From Halobacillus karajensis (GTDB lineage: Bacteria > Bacillota > Bacilli > Bacillales > Halobacillaceae), in NCBI RefSeq assembly GCF_900108515.1, contig NZ_FNWW01000001.1, forward strand, positions 248,001 through 312,000: DNA of 64,000 bases, in the 5' to 3' direction. Below the pieces are notes generated by a model that did no database searches, was not told where the DNA came from, and saw only the letters and a program-made list of their open reading frames with translations. Of this stretch, positions 45,483-54,831 are shown piece by piece. Each line of letters begins with the position of its first letter. The first letter of the stretch is position 1. The position numbers were made by a program, and so were the translations under genes.

Positions 45483-46424
45483 TTAGTCATAACTGATTCT
45501 CGGATCAATGAAAGCATAGATAATATCAACTAACAGATTGACGATCACAAATAGGGTTGCGACTAAGAGAACCGTCCCTTGTACAACCGGAAAGTCTCTG
45601 GCAGCTATTGCGTCAATCATCAGCCTGCCAACACCATTGATTGCAAAGACTTGCTCTGTAATGATTGTGCCTCCTAATAAAAAACCAAAATTCAATCCAA
45701 TAACTGTAATGACGGGAATCATGGCATTTCTTAAGGCATGAACCCAAACCACTACATTTTTCCTCACTCCTTTTGCCCTCGCTGTCCTTATATAATCAGC
45801 ACGTATGACTTCTAACATGGCGGATCGACTCATTCTTGCAATCATGGCGGCCGAAGCGGTCCCAAGTGTTATTGCTGGAAGAATCAATTGCTTCATCCCT
45901 TCAATTGTCCAAAAAGGTGCGTTTAGTCCTCCTACTGGTAACCACTGGAGTTCAACAGAGAAGATAAGGATCAACATAGCCCCTAACCAAAAGTTCGGAA
46001 TAGAAATTCCTGCTAAAGCAATGGTCGTACTGGAAACATCAAACCAAGAGTTTTGTTTAATGGCGGAAATGATACCAGCCGGTACTCCGATCAGAACAGC
46101 CACAACCATGCTTGCAATTGCCAAATTCAATGTTTGTGGAAAGCGTGTGGCAATCGATTCAGAAACGGATTGATTATTTTGGAAGGAGTAACCGAGATCT
46201 CCTTGCACGACCCCTCTTATGTAATCCAAATATTGGACCAATATAGGGTTATTCAACCCCAATTCTGCTCTGATGGCATCAAGATCTGACTCTGTCGCTG
46301 TCGGACCTCCAATAATTGTTGCTGGATCTCCAGGGGCCAAGTGCATACTCATAAACACAAGGAATGAAATTCCAAATAGTAAGAAGACCAACTGTAATAA
46401 TCGTTTTCCAATTAAACCAAGCAT
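45483..46424 (-). CDS. peptide ABC transporter permease (OppB/DppB type)
   Basis: A 313-residue permease with six membrane segments, the N-terminal FGISFLVFMSMHLAPGDPA motif, and RADYIRTARAKGVRKNVV in the EAA loop. First gene of oppBCADF-ggt-chr; preceded by AGGAGG. Divergent from an Lrp-type regulator. Confidence 0.95.
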   Translation of the reverse strand: MLGLIGKRLLQLVFLLFGISFLVFMSMHLAPGDPATIIGGPTATESDLDAIRAELGLNNPILVQYLDYIRGVVQGDLGYSFQNNQSVSESIATRFPQTLNLAIASMVVAVLIGVPAGIISAIKQNSWFDVSSTTIALAGISIPNFWLGAMLILIFSVELQWLPVGGLNAPFWTIEGMKQLILPAITLGTASAAMIARMSRSAMLEVIRADYIRTARAKGVRKNVVVWVHALRNAMIPVITVIGLNFGFLLGGTIITEQVFAINGVGRLMIDAIAARDFPVVQGTVLLVATLFVIVNLLVDIIYAFIDPRISYD

Positions 46425-46717
46425 GCCATACCTCCTAAATCACTATATCATTTGAAAGCAATTAACCTAAATTAACTTCCATAAAAGTCATACAATAAAA
46501 TCTTAAATTTCGAAAGTTAATTAAAAAATAATATTGGGTTAACAAACGTTTTCTGTTGTAGTTGAGTATAATTCAATATTCAGAAAATTAAAACCCTAAA
46601 TGACTAAAAAATCTAAATTTTCTACAAAATGATTTTCCTATGTTTGAAAGGGGACTATTTTAGTGATAAGATTTTTAAAGCTGATTAGCTTTATTGAAAA
46701 AGTGAGGTGGTTATAAG
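46425..46717. promoter_or_regulatory. AT-rich divergent control region between opp and lrp-type gene
   Basis: A 293-base, strongly AT-rich stretch without genes. TATAAT at 46567-46572 faces the Lrp-type gene, but no good -35 pairs with it; no clear promoter for opp was found. AT-rich DNA with repeated TTAATTAA-like pieces is what Lrp-type proteins usually bind. Confidence 0.4.
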
Positions 46718-47185
46718 ATGCAAGAAAATTCTTCTTTGAAGATTGATAGCGTGGATAAAAAAATCTTAGAATTACTGATTGAGGATGGCCGCCTTTCCTA
46801 TACAGACATAGGAAAAACATTGGGCTTATCCCGAGTAGCTGTTCGATCCCGCGTCAACCAACTGATCGATTGTGGCATCATTGAAAAATTCACAGCCGTA
46901 GTAAATAGTGAAAAAGTCGGCAAACAAGTCTCCGCCTTTTTCGAAGTCGACTGTGAGCCCCGTTCACTTGTTGAAGTGGCAGAGAACCTCGCCAACAACC
47001 CATACGTAGCAAGCTGTTACCAAATGACAGGACCGAGCACATTACATATGCATGTCCTTGTCGAAGACTTCAAAGAACTTGAATCATTTATCAATAAAGA
47101 GTTGTATGCATTAGAAGGAATTACTCGCGTAGAAAGTCATACCTTATTACGCAGGTTTAAGAGCAGGAGCGGTTTGAAACTATGA
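46718..47185 (+). CDS. Lrp/AsnC family transcriptional regulator
   Basis: A 155-residue regulator: N-terminal helix-turn-helix (DKKILELLIEDGRLSYTDIGKTLGLSRVAVRSRVNQL, read in parts, residues 9-45) and C-terminal RAM domain. Divergent from oppBCADF-ggt-chr. B. subtilis ywrC is an Lrp-type gene next to the chromate genes ywrAB and the GGT gene ywrD, so this protein likely controls the divergent operon. Confidence 0.93.
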   Translation: MQENSSLKIDSVDKKILELLIEDGRLSYTDIGKTLGLSRVAVRSRVNQLIDCGIIEKFTAVVNSEKVGKQVSAFFEVDCEPRSLVEVAENLANNPYVASCYQMTGPSTLHMHVLVEDFKELESFINKELYALEGITRVESHTLLRRFKSRSGLKL

Positions 47186-47222
47186 AAGGGCAAGTTTCCC
47201 GTTTATGGGGAACTTGCCCTTT
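47185..47222 (+). terminator. intrinsic terminator after the Lrp-type gene
   Basis: AAAGGGCAAGTTTCCC (47185-47200) pairs with GGGGAACTTGCCCTTT (47207-47222), 6-base loop, starting at the stop codon; short T tract follows. Confidence 0.85.
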
Positions 47223-47319
47223 CCTTGTTTCTCCAACCATTGGATAGAATAAAAAGGACTAGGAGTGGTTACTCTTTTTCATAACCTAAAACTAATCGGC
47301 TAACTGTAACATAACCTTC

Positions 47320-47353
47320 AAAAAAGTGTGTGGACTCCGTATAGAGCCCACAC
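47320..47353 (-). terminator. intrinsic terminator of the acyl-CoA operon
   Basis: GTGTGGACTC (47328-47337) with GAGCCCACAC (47344-47353); U run on the minus strand from 47325 to 47320. It lies six bases past the last gene of the 13-kb operon. Confidence 0.85.
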
Positions 47354-47359
47354 CCTTAC

Positions 47360-47764
47360 TCATTCATCCCGAATCAATTTAAATGTGCCAATCCCCTTGG
47401 CTATCATGTCCCCCGCTTGATCATACAATTCTCCCTCGGCGGTCACGATACGGTACCCTTGTTTCAAAATTCTTCCTTCCGCTTGAATCTCTCCTCCACT
47501 AGCAGGAGCAAGATAGTTAATATTCAAATTCATCGTTGTACAACGAGTTTTCGTAGTTGAACGAATCGCCATACCTAAAATCAAATCAATCATGGTGGCG
47601 TGAACGCCACCATGGAGGGTACCGTTTACGTTGTAAAGCTTCTCATGGATGGGGAGCTTAAGGCGTACATCTCCTTCTTCAAATTGAACAATTTCAAATC
47701 CAATATGAGAGAAAAAAGGGCTCGCTTCAAAGCTTTCTCGTACTTCATCCATCGTTTTCGTCAC
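47360..47764 (-). CDS. hotdog-fold thioesterase, PaaI family
   Basis: A 134-residue acyl-CoA thioesterase. The PaaI motif is NVNGTLHGGVHATMIDLILGMAI, whose HGG-x-D core carries the catalytic Asp. Last gene of the acyl-CoA operon; probably releases CoA from dead-end thioesters. A second, diverged PaaI gene lies two genes upstream. Confidence 0.9.
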   Translation of the reverse strand: MTKTMDEVRESFEASPFFSHIGFEIVQFEEGDVRLKLPIHEKLYNVNGTLHGGVHATMIDLILGMAIRSTTKTRCTTMNLNINYLAPASGGEIQAEGRILKQGYRIVTAEGELYDQAGDMIAKGIGTFKLIRDE

Positions 47765-47780
47765 TTCAACACCCCTTCCC

Positions 47781-48560
47781 TCATTTCCCCTGGAAAACGG
47801 CAGATCTTTTCTCGAGAAATGCCTTTGTTCCCTCGTTCTTATCCTCTGAGTTAAACAAAATCGCTTGCGAAAGTTTCTCTAACATCAGCCCTGTTTTCAT
47901 ATCGGTTTCCGTCCCCATATGTACGGAGAGCTTTGCTAATTGCACAGCTAACGGGCCTTTAGCGAGAATCCTCTTACTTACCTCTTCTACTTTATCCTGA
48001 AGCTCTTCCGGAGGGACGACTTCAGTGACAAGCCCGTATTGCAAAGCTTCGTCTGCATCCATGATTTTGCCAGTCAAAATCATCTCAAGCGCTTTTCCTT
48101 TTCCAATTAACCTGGCTAACCTTTGCGTCCCACCCGCTCCAGGGATGATGGATAGATTCAGTTCAGGGAGTCCTAATTTCGCGTTCGTTGAAGCCATGCG
48201 GATATCACAAGCCATCGCTAACTCACAGCCGCCTCCGAGCGCATAGCCATTGATCATGGCTACCGTAGGTTTTTCAAAGCTTTCAATTTTATCGTAGACT
48301 TGTTGCATGCCATCTGGTTGTAAGGCATCGACTGCTGACTTCTCCTTCAGTTGGTTGATATCTGCCCCTGCGGCAAAGGATTTCTCCCCTTTGCCTGTAA
48401 ACACGACCAAACCAACTTCTGGATCCCCTGCCGCGCGACCCATTGCATAGACAATCTCATCCAATGTTTCTTTATTAAGCGCGTTACGGACTTCTGGACG
48501 GTTGATGGTAACGATAGCAAGCTTGTCTTTCTTCACATATTCTACATTTTGTAAGATCAT
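47781..48560 (-). CDS. enoyl-CoA hydratase
   Basis: A 259-residue crotonase-family enzyme that hydrates trans-2-enoyl-CoA. Oxyanion-hole segments are KGEKSFAAGADINQL and INGYALGGGCELAMACDIRM; the catalytic Glu region is PELNLSIIPGAGGTQRLARL. It overlaps the stop of the hotdog gene upstream by four bases. Supplies the hydration step between the acyl-CoA dehydrogenases and the 3-hydroxyacyl-CoA dehydrogenases of the operon. Confidence 0.94.
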   Translation of the reverse strand: MILQNVEYVKKDKLAIVTINRPEVRNALNKETLDEIVYAMGRAAGDPEVGLVVFTGKGEKSFAAGADINQLKEKSAVDALQPDGMQQVYDKIESFEKPTVAMINGYALGGGCELAMACDIRMASTNAKLGLPELNLSIIPGAGGTQRLARLIGKGKALEMILTGKIMDADEALQYGLVTEVVPPEELQDKVEEVSKRILAKGPLAVQLAKLSVHMGTETDMKTGLMLEKLSQAILFNSEDKNEGTKAFLEKRSAVFQGK

Positions 48561-48955
48561 ACCGTTCTTCCTTTCTCATCGGAATGTCTAGATAACACTT
48601 TGAATGTACCGATTCCTTTGGCTACTACTTTCTCCTCACCATTTAAAACCATTCCTTCTCCTACGATCACCTTTCCGCTTCTATTGATAATCGAGGCATG
48701 AGCCGAGTAGGAGCCACTATTAGTGAAATCAAAATAATTCATGTTCAAGTTCACCGTACTCGTAGGTAATTGTAATGTTTCTCCGATCGTAGACCCGATC
48801 ACAATGTCTAACATACTTGAGAACAAGCCGGAGGGGACCGTTCCTTCTTCGGATACGACCTCTGGTTTCACCTTGAGATTAAGAATGACACATCCATTCT
48901 TGTCTAAATATTTATGAAAACCCACATGTTCAAAAAAAGATGAATAGTCTCTCAA
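48557..48955 (-). CDS. hotdog-fold thioesterase-like protein (PaaI type, divergent)
   Basis: About 132 residues from a TTG at 48955, seven bases after GGAGGAGG; the longer in-frame start at 49030 would read through the thiolase tail as junk. The sequence pattern GTVPSGLFSSMLDIVIGSTIGE has Ser-Gly-Leu where PaaI proteins have HGG, and keeps the Asp. TSTVNLNMNYFDFTNSG resembles its neighbour TTMNLNINYLAPASGG. It may form a heteromer with the other hotdog protein or bind a different acyl group. Confidence 0.82.
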   Translation of the reverse strand: MRDYSSFFEHVGFHKYLDKNGCVILNLKVKPEVVSEEGTVPSGLFSSMLDIVIGSTIGETLQLPTSTVNLNMNYFDFTNSGSYSAHASIINRSGKVIVGEGMVLNGEEKVVAKGIGTFKVLSRHSDEKGRTV

Positions 48956-48981
48956 AATTCCGCCTCCTCCTCGGGCAGCAC

Positions 48982-50166
48982 CTAAACTTTTTCCACCATG
49001 AGGGCCATGCCCTGGCCACCGCCTGCACATAGAGTAGCCATTCCAAGTTCCTCATCTCTTCGCTTCATCTCATGCAAAAGCGTGGTTACTATTCTAGCGC
49101 CACTTGCCCCGACCGGATGTCCCAGAGCGATGGCTCCTCCATTGACATTCACTTTCTCTTCATCTAGTTCGAGTTCTCGTATAACGGCTAATGATTGAGA
49201 GGCGAATGCTTCATTTAACTCCACCAAACCAAGGTCACTCACCGTTTTGCCTGTTTTCCGCAACAGCTTTTCAACAGCAGGGACAGGACCAATTCCCATC
49301 AATTCCGGGGATACTCCCGCTGTAGCCCAATCTACAATTCTTGCCATCGGTGTCAAACCTAATGCTTCCGCTTTCGATGCACGCATTAGAACGAGAGCTG
49401 TGGCCCCATCATTACGTCCACAAGCATTCCCTGCTGTCACCGTGCCATTCTCTTTGAAAGCAGGCCGCAAACTCGAGAGTTTTTCTAACGACGTATTCGG
49501 ACGAGGATGCTCATCTGTACCAAAGATAATGGTCGATTTTCTATCTTTTACTTGGATGGGTACGATTTCATCTTTAAAACGCCCGGCCTCAATCGCTTGA
49601 GCTGCTCTTGTTTGGCTTTCTATGGCAAAGGCGTCTTGGTCCTCTCTCGAAATACCGTATCGTTCCGCTACATTCTCCGCAGTGATGCCCATCCCTAAAT
49701 GATTTCCGTAAATCTCTTTCGGCTGCTGACCAGCTTCCGTATTGGAATCCACGAGTTCTGTTTTGTCCCCGCCAAAGCGAGAGTTTCGTAGATAAATAGG
49801 GGAACGGCTCATACTTTCTGTTCCACCTGCAACGATGATTTCTGCTTGCTCAAAGCTAATTTGCTGGACAGCTGAAGCAATGGTTTGCATGCCAGAAGCG
49901 CACAAGCGATTAATAGTATAAGCAGGAGAGGATTCCGGGATACCTGCTCGTAAGGAAGCTACCCTAGCCACATTGGAAGATTCCGTGGTTTGACGGACTT
50001 CCCCCATAATAACCTCATCCACTTTCTCTGGTGATAAACCCGCTCGATTTATCGCCTCTTGAATAGCAACAGCAGCTAAATGTCCGGACGATTCGTTTTT
50101 CAATGAGCCCCCATAACGACCGATAGGAGTTCTGACGGCACTGACAATCACGATTTCTTCACTCAT
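48982..50166 (-). CDS. thiolase (acetyl-CoA C-acyltransferase)
   Basis: About 394 residues from the ATG at 50166, six bases after AGGAGG. Nucleophile Cys is in [10 protein letters not shown] (about residue 89); the other active-site residues are in [10 protein letters not shown] (His) and CAGGGQGMA (Cys). Cytoplasmic tetramer cleaving 3-ketoacyl-CoA with CoA in degradation. It supplies the last beta-oxidation step in the operon. Confidence 0.95.
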   Translation of the reverse strand: MSEEIVIVSAVRTPIGRYGGSLKNESSGHLAAVAIQEAINRAGLSPEKVDEVIMGEVRQTTESSNVARVASLRAGIPESSPAYTINRLCASGMQTIASAVQQISFEQAEIIVAGGTESMSRSPIYLRNSRFGGDKTELVDSNTEAGQQPKEIYGNHLGMGITAENVAERYGISREDQDAFAIESQTRAAQAIEAGRFKDEIVPIQVKDRKSTIIFGTDEHPRPNTSLEKLSSLRPAFKENGTVTAGNACGRNDGATALVLMRASKAEALGLTPMARIVDWATAGVSPELMGIGPVPAVEKLLRKTGKTVSDLGLVELNEAFASQSLAVIRELELDEEKVNVNGGAIALGHPVGASGARIVTTLLHEMKRRDEELGMATLCAGGGQGMALMVEKV

Positions 50167-50177
50167 AGACATCCTCC

Positions 50178-51329
50178 TTATAGGGCATATTCTTTTTTCA
50201 ACTGACTCGATATAATATTTTTCTGTATTTCGGAAGTCCCTTCATAAATTCTCGTAATCCGAGCATCTCGGAAGAACCGTTCAATAGGATAATCAGAAAT
50301 GTATCCGATTCCCCCATGGACTTGGACCGCTTTATCTGCCACACGATTATAGACTTCTGATCCATAGAGCTTCAGCATGGCAGCTTCCTTAATGACTTTT
50401 TGTCCTTGATCGACCATCCAGGCAATCCTGTATGTGAAAGAGCGAAGGGCTTCTGTTTCCACCGCCATTTCTGCTACCATATGTGCGACAGCCTGATGAT
50501 CAATGATGGGAACACCAAATTGCTCACGCTCTTGGGTGTATTGCATAGATAGATCAAGCAGCTTCTGACAGGACCCCAAGTTTCTTGCAGCCAACCCAGC
50601 TCTTCCATTGGCTAGTATTTTCAACGCATTTACATATCCTTGTCCTTCTTCTCCGAGTACATTTTCTTCTGGGACTTCACAATCCTCCAGGATGATTTCA
50701 GCTGAATGGGAGCCATGTAATCCCATCTTCGGCTCAAGCGCACCAACTTGGAATCCAGGAAAATCCTTCTCTACAATAAAAGAAGTAATCCCTTTTGCAC
50801 CTTTACTTGGATCCGTAACAGCCATAACGGTAAAAACATCCGCTTCCGTTGCATTTGTGATGTAATGCTTCGTTCCATTGAGGATGTACTTATCCCCTTT
50901 TTTCGCAGCCATTGTCTTCAAATTGGTGGCGTTCGATCCAGCACTAGGCTCCGTAAGAGCGAACGCTCCGATCGAATCGCCACTAGCTAAGGCTGGCAAA
51001 TACTTTTGTTTTTGCTCCTTATTCCCAAGTTCTACAATGCCTACTGTTCCAATCCCTGTGTGAGCACCGATTAATGTAGTAAAACCATTGTGGGTGGCAC
51101 CTATCTCTTCATATAGCGCACATTTGCCGACCATTCCGATCCCCAAACCACCATATTCTTCAGGGATACTCAAGCCAAACAGCCCCATTTCCTTAGATAA
51201 TTCTATAATCCGTTCGGGAATTTGGTCCTCCTTTTCAATTTCCATCGCTACTGCTTCTACTTCTGTCTGGACAAAGTTGCGGACATTCTCTTTCAAAAAT
51301 TGAATTTCTTCACCTAATGTAAAATCCAT
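50178..51329 (-). CDS. acyl-CoA dehydrogenase
   Basis: A 383-residue FAD enzyme. Signature segments are [17 protein letters not shown] and [35 protein letters not shown] (in parts); the Glu of YEGTSE is the usual catalytic base. It hands electrons to ETF, encoded two genes downstream of it in the operon order (etfB and etfA lie upstream). A second dehydrogenase opens the operon, about 50 percent identical by eye. Confidence 0.95.
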   Translation of the reverse strand: MDFTLGEEIQFLKENVRNFVQTEVEAVAMEIEKEDQIPERIIELSKEMGLFGLSIPEEYGGLGIGMVGKCALYEEIGATHNGFTTLIGAHTGIGTVGIVELGNKEQKQKYLPALASGDSIGAFALTEPSAGSNATNLKTMAAKKGDKYILNGTKHYITNATEADVFTVMAVTDPSKGAKGITSFIVEKDFPGFQVGALEPKMGLHGSHSAEIILEDCEVPEENVLGEEGQGYVNALKILANGRAGLAARNLGSCQKLLDLSMQYTQEREQFGVPIIDHQAVAHMVAEMAVETEALRSFTYRIAWMVDQGQKVIKEAAMLKLYGSEVYNRVADKAVQVHGGIGYISDYPIERFFRDARITRIYEGTSEIQKNIISSQLKKEYAL

Positions 51330-51347
51330 GCTTATCGCTCCTTCAAT

Positions 51348-52196
51348 CTATGAATAGTGATAAAATCCTCTGCCGGTTTTCTTACCTAAATGTCCTGCCT
51401 TCACATACTTCGTTAAAATCGGGCAAGGGCGATATTTTTCTCCCAAGGTTTGGTGGAGATATTCCATGTTCTTCAACCGTGTATCTAAACCGACTAAATC
51501 GGCTAGTTCTAAAGGGCCCATCGGGTGATTCAATCCGAGATTCATAGCTTTATCAATGTCTTCCACAGAGCCGACACCCTCCATCACCATGTTCATGGCT
51601 TCATTTCCAATCAGACAATTCATCCGACTGACGGCAAAGCCAGGGAATTCATTGATTTTGACACACTCTTTTCCGATGAGCTCACCAAATTGAAAGGATA
51701 GATCAACGGTCTCCTCAGAGGTTTCTAACCCGCAGATGACTTCAATCAATCTCATCTTAGGAACCGGATTAAAAAAATGAAGCGCGATACATTTCTCTGG
51801 CCGACTCGTCTGTGCTGAAATTTCGGTTGGGCTCATCGTCGAAGTATTTGTTGCGAGAATCGAATGTTGAGGAGCATATCGATCCATCTCCTTAAAAATC
51901 TCTACTTTCAAATCCATGATTTCAGGGACTGCTTCAATGACCAGATCTGAATGGGAAACCGCTTGTTCTATCACCTGATGATAGTGGATGTTTTCCATCT
52001 TTTCGTCAGCTTCTTGACTCGATAGTTTCCCTTTTTCTACCTTTCTTTTAAATTGCTTTTCTATATAGGTTTGACAGTCTTTGATTCCTTTTTCATATTT
52101 GTCTTGGATAGAAACAGATAGGCCGGATAAGGCACATACAAAAGCAATCCCTCTTCCCATTGTTCCTGCACCAATGACACTCACCTTTTGAATCAT
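51348..52196 (-). CDS. 3-hydroxyacyl-CoA dehydrogenase (3-hydroxybutyryl-CoA type) A
   Basis: A 282-residue NAD enzyme with GAGTMGRGIAFVCALSG at 8-24, the catalytic dyad region ALHFFNPVPKMRLIEVI and a C-terminal domain with NHPMGPLELADLVGLD. A second gene of the same family is in the operon; the two differ and may act on different chain lengths or stereoisomers. Confidence 0.93.
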   Translation of the reverse strand: MIQKVSVIGAGTMGRGIAFVCALSGLSVSIQDKYEKGIKDCQTYIEKQFKRKVEKGKLSSQEADEKMENIHYHQVIEQAVSHSDLVIEAVPEIMDLKVEIFKEMDRYAPQHSILATNTSTMSPTEISAQTSRPEKCIALHFFNPVPKMRLIEVICGLETSEETVDLSFQFGELIGKECVKINEFPGFAVSRMNCLIGNEAMNMVMEGVGSVEDIDKAMNLGLNHPMGPLELADLVGLDTRLKNMEYLHQTLGEKYRPCPILTKYVKAGHLGKKTGRGFYHYS

Positions 52197-52199
52197 CGA

Positions 52200-53177
52200 T
52201 TACACACCAACCTTCATTTGCTTCACTTCTTCCACCAACGCTGGAACAATTTCAAATAAATCTCCTACTATTCCGTAGTCGGCCACATTGAAAATATGTG
52301 CCTCCGGATCTTTGTTTATGGCTACGATCATTTTCGAATTGGACATCCCAGCTAAGTGCTGGATATCCCCAGAGATTCCACACGCGATATAGAGGTCAGG
52401 GGTGACCACTTTCCCTGTCTGGCCAATTTGTAATGAATAATCACAGAACCCAGCATCACAAGCGCCCCTAGAAGCGCCAACCGTTCCACCAAGAACTTCA
52501 GCTAATTCTTCAAGTGTTTCAAATCCTTCCGCATTTTTCACTCCCCGGCCGCCGGCAACAATGATTTTCGCTTCGGATAAATCCAAGCCATTCCTTTTGT
52601 TGTCAATGGTTTCCGTGATCAATGTCCGTAAATTTTCAATTTCTATATCCACCGATTCGACCGTCCCTATCCGATATGGATCCCTTTCAAGAGGAGGAAT
52701 ATTATTCGGGCGAATCGTCACCATCATCAAGCCCTCCGTAATGACCTTCTTCTCAAATGCTCTTCCAGAAAAGAACGGGCGAGTAAAAACGATGACTTCC
52801 TCTTCCCTGGAAATCCCTGTTACATCAGAGACCAATCCAGCTTCCATTCTGCTTGCGACCCTTGACGCAAGTTCCTTGCCTAGAGTGGTATGGGCAAATA
52901 TCAGACCATCTGGCTGTTCTTCCTCTATCACTTTAAAAAGAGCCTGAGCATACCCATCTGTCGTAGCCTTTTTGAGATTTTTATGCTCTACTGTCAGGAC
53001 CCGGTCGGCTCCGTAAACAATCATCTCTTTTGGATACCTCTGGACTTCTTCTCCTATGAGTACCACGACAACTTGACCATCCCCAGCCATTTTTTTCGCT
53101 GCAGCGACCGCCTCAAATGATACGCTCCTCAGGTTCCCCGATTTTAGTTCTCCAAAGACTAACACGTCTCTCTTCAC
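52200..53177 (-). CDS. etfA: electron transfer flavoprotein alpha subunit
   Basis: A 325-residue FAD-binding subunit. The C-terminal FAD signature includes VGASRGACDAGF, IGQTGKVVTPDLYIACGISGD and NSKMIVAINKDPEAHIFNVADYG (in parts). Together with EtfB it carries electrons from the two acyl-CoA dehydrogenases to the membrane ETF:quinone reductase, which is not encoded in this window. Confidence 0.95.
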   Translation of the reverse strand: MKRDVLVFGELKSGNLRSVSFEAVAAAKKMAGDGQVVVVLIGEEVQRYPKEMIVYGADRVLTVEHKNLKKATTDGYAQALFKVIEEEQPDGLIFAHTTLGKELASRVASRMEAGLVSDVTGISREEEVIVFTRPFFSGRAFEKKVITEGLMMVTIRPNNIPPLERDPYRIGTVESVDIEIENLRTLITETIDNKRNGLDLSEAKIIVAGGRGVKNAEGFETLEELAEVLGGTVGASRGACDAGFCDYSLQIGQTGKVVTPDLYIACGISGDIQHLAGMSNSKMIVAINKDPEAHIFNVADYGIVGDLFEIVPALVEEVKQMKVGV

Positions 53178-53192
53178 TATTCAGCCACTCCC

Positions 53193-53948
53193 TTACTGGA
53201 ATATTTCCGCCTCATGTCGAAGAATGGCCATCAACTCTCCTACTTGCTGACGGACATCCCCTTCCAACTGTTTTCCCCTTTTCTTCGAGATGGGGAGGAT
53301 GTCAACAGTTTCCGTTTTTGCCTTCACATTTTCTACATTCAACCACCGCTGTTTTTCAATCGGTTTGTTTTCAGCATCCTTGACCATAGCCAAAGGAATA
53401 GAACGTGGAGAGTTTAAACGTTCTTGTGTGGTTATAAGGAAAGGAAGAGACGATACCACCACCTCCTTATCTCCTTCAACATCGCGCTCCAGGATGGCTT
53501 TTTGTCCAGACATTTTCAAGTTAGTGACATGCGTAACAGCAGGGACCTCCAATAATTCAGCAAGTCTTGGACCCACTTGTCCAGACCCTTCGTCGCTAGT
53601 TACAGGACCAGCAAGGATGACATCCGCTTCTTTGTCGTCAAAAAAATCTGCCAATGCATGAGCAGTGGTTAGTGCATCCCCGCTTCCTTCACCTGAATCG
53701 ATCCATATCGCTCGGTCGGCCCCCATGGCTAACGCCGTTCGTAAAGGCTGGGCCGCTTCCTCGCTATCCACACTGATTGCAGTGACCTCTCCTCCATAGG
53801 TTTCTTTCAATCGAATCCCTTCTTCAATGGCGTATTCATCATAGGGATTAAGCATATAAGAGGCATGGTTCTCATCGACCTTCCCGTCCGAGATGAGGAA
53901 GTTTTCTTCTGGATTCAATATACGTTTGATGAGGACATAGATTTTCAT
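53193..53948 (-). CDS. etfB: electron transfer flavoprotein beta subunit
   Basis: A 251-residue AMP-binding subunit: KIYVLIKRILNPEENF at the start, NPYDEYAIEEGIRLKE (about 33-48), and the DVILAGPVTSDEGSGQVGPRLAELL block that binds AMP and meets EtfA. Immediately before etfA. Confidence 0.95.
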   Translation of the reverse strand: MKIYVLIKRILNPEENFLISDGKVDENHASYMLNPYDEYAIEEGIRLKETYGGEVTAISVDSEEAAQPLRTALAMGADRAIWIDSGEGSGDALTTAHALADFFDDKEADVILAGPVTSDEGSGQVGPRLAELLEVPAVTHVTNLKMSGQKAILERDVEGDKEVVVSSLPFLITTQERLNSPRSIPLAMVKDAENKPIEKQRWLNVENVKAKTETVDILPISKKRGKQLEGDVRQQVGELMAILRHEAEIFQ

Positions 53949-53963
53949 AGGGCTCCCCCCTGT

Positions 53964-54827
53964 TCAGCTATATTGATAAAAACCTTTTCCTGTTTTTCGT
54001 CCCAGCTCGCCCTTGTTCACTTTTTCTTCCACGATTTTCGCAGGTCGATCCGCTTCATTCCCAGATTCCTTATACCGCTGCATCCGGACAAAATAGTTCA
54101 CATCAAGACCAGTCAAGTCCATTAAAGAAAAAGGACCAATGGGATGATTCAATGCTTTCGTGCATACTGTATCGATTTCTTCGTGCGTGGCATAACCATT
54201 TTCCAGTAAAAAGACAGCTTCATCCATCAACTTCCCAAGAATACGATTGGCAATGAAACCTGAAATCTCTTTTTTTAGCAGCACCGGTGTTTTGTTGATT
54301 CCTTCGACAAATCTGAAAGCTTGTTGGGCTGTCCACTCTGAGGTATGGGACCCCTGAACCACTTCCACCAGCTCCATGACCAGCGGTGGATTGAAAAAAT
54401 GAAGATTGCAAACTTTTTCCTGGCGATTTGTTGCGTCGGCTATTTTAGAACTGACAATGGTCGAGCTGTTTGTGGCGAGAATGGTATGGGGAGGAGTGAG
54501 TTCGTCAAGTTGCTTAAACAGCTCCCTCTTTACGTCAAGCTTTTCAACAACAGCTTCAATCACAAGATCGGCATCACTGACAGATGCCAGAGACGTCCCC
54601 ATTTCCAATCGTTCAAAGGCTTCCTCTACTTGCCGTCCGGTCAATCGTTTCTTTTCAATCCATCGTTTCATCCGTTTTTCCAGCTCTTCTCGTGCTTGTT
54701 CTAAACGCGCTTCTTCTAGGTCGTTCAAAAATACGGGGTAGCCTTCCAATGCACAAATCATGGCAATTTGCGCCCCCATAGCTCCCGCACCAATGACCGC
54801 TACTTTTCTAATAGGATTGGATTCCAT
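53964..54827 (-). CDS. 3-hydroxyacyl-CoA dehydrogenase B
   Basis: A 287-residue NAD enzyme: GAGAMGAQIAMICALEG at 13-29, HFFNPPLVMELVEVVQGSHT with the catalytic His, and NHPIGPFSLMDLTGLD. Four bases downstream of the CoA ligase gene. Paralogue of the enzyme at 51348-52196 but clearly diverged, so not a recent duplication. Confidence 0.93.
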   Translation of the reverse strand: MESNPIRKVAVIGAGAMGAQIAMICALEGYPVFLNDLEEARLEQAREELEKRMKRWIEKKRLTGRQVEEAFERLEMGTSLASVSDADLVIEAVVEKLDVKRELFKQLDELTPPHTILATNSSTIVSSKIADATNRQEKVCNLHFFNPPLVMELVEVVQGSHTSEWTAQQAFRFVEGINKTPVLLKKEISGFIANRILGKLMDEAVFLLENGYATHEEIDTVCTKALNHPIGPFSLMDLTGLDVNYFVRMQRYKESGNEADRPAKIVEEKVNKGELGRKTGKGFYQYS

Positions 54828-54831
54828 CTGT

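Noticed and set aside
46638..46820. 60-codon minus-strand frame at the lrp-type gene start
   Set aside because: Covers the regulator's promoter and start codon on the opposite strand; no coding features.
48956..49030. N-terminal extension of the hotdog protein over the thiolase end
   Set aside because: Arg/Gly/His-rich translation is the thiolase C-terminal DNA in another frame; the TTG at 48955 has an ideal ribosome site.
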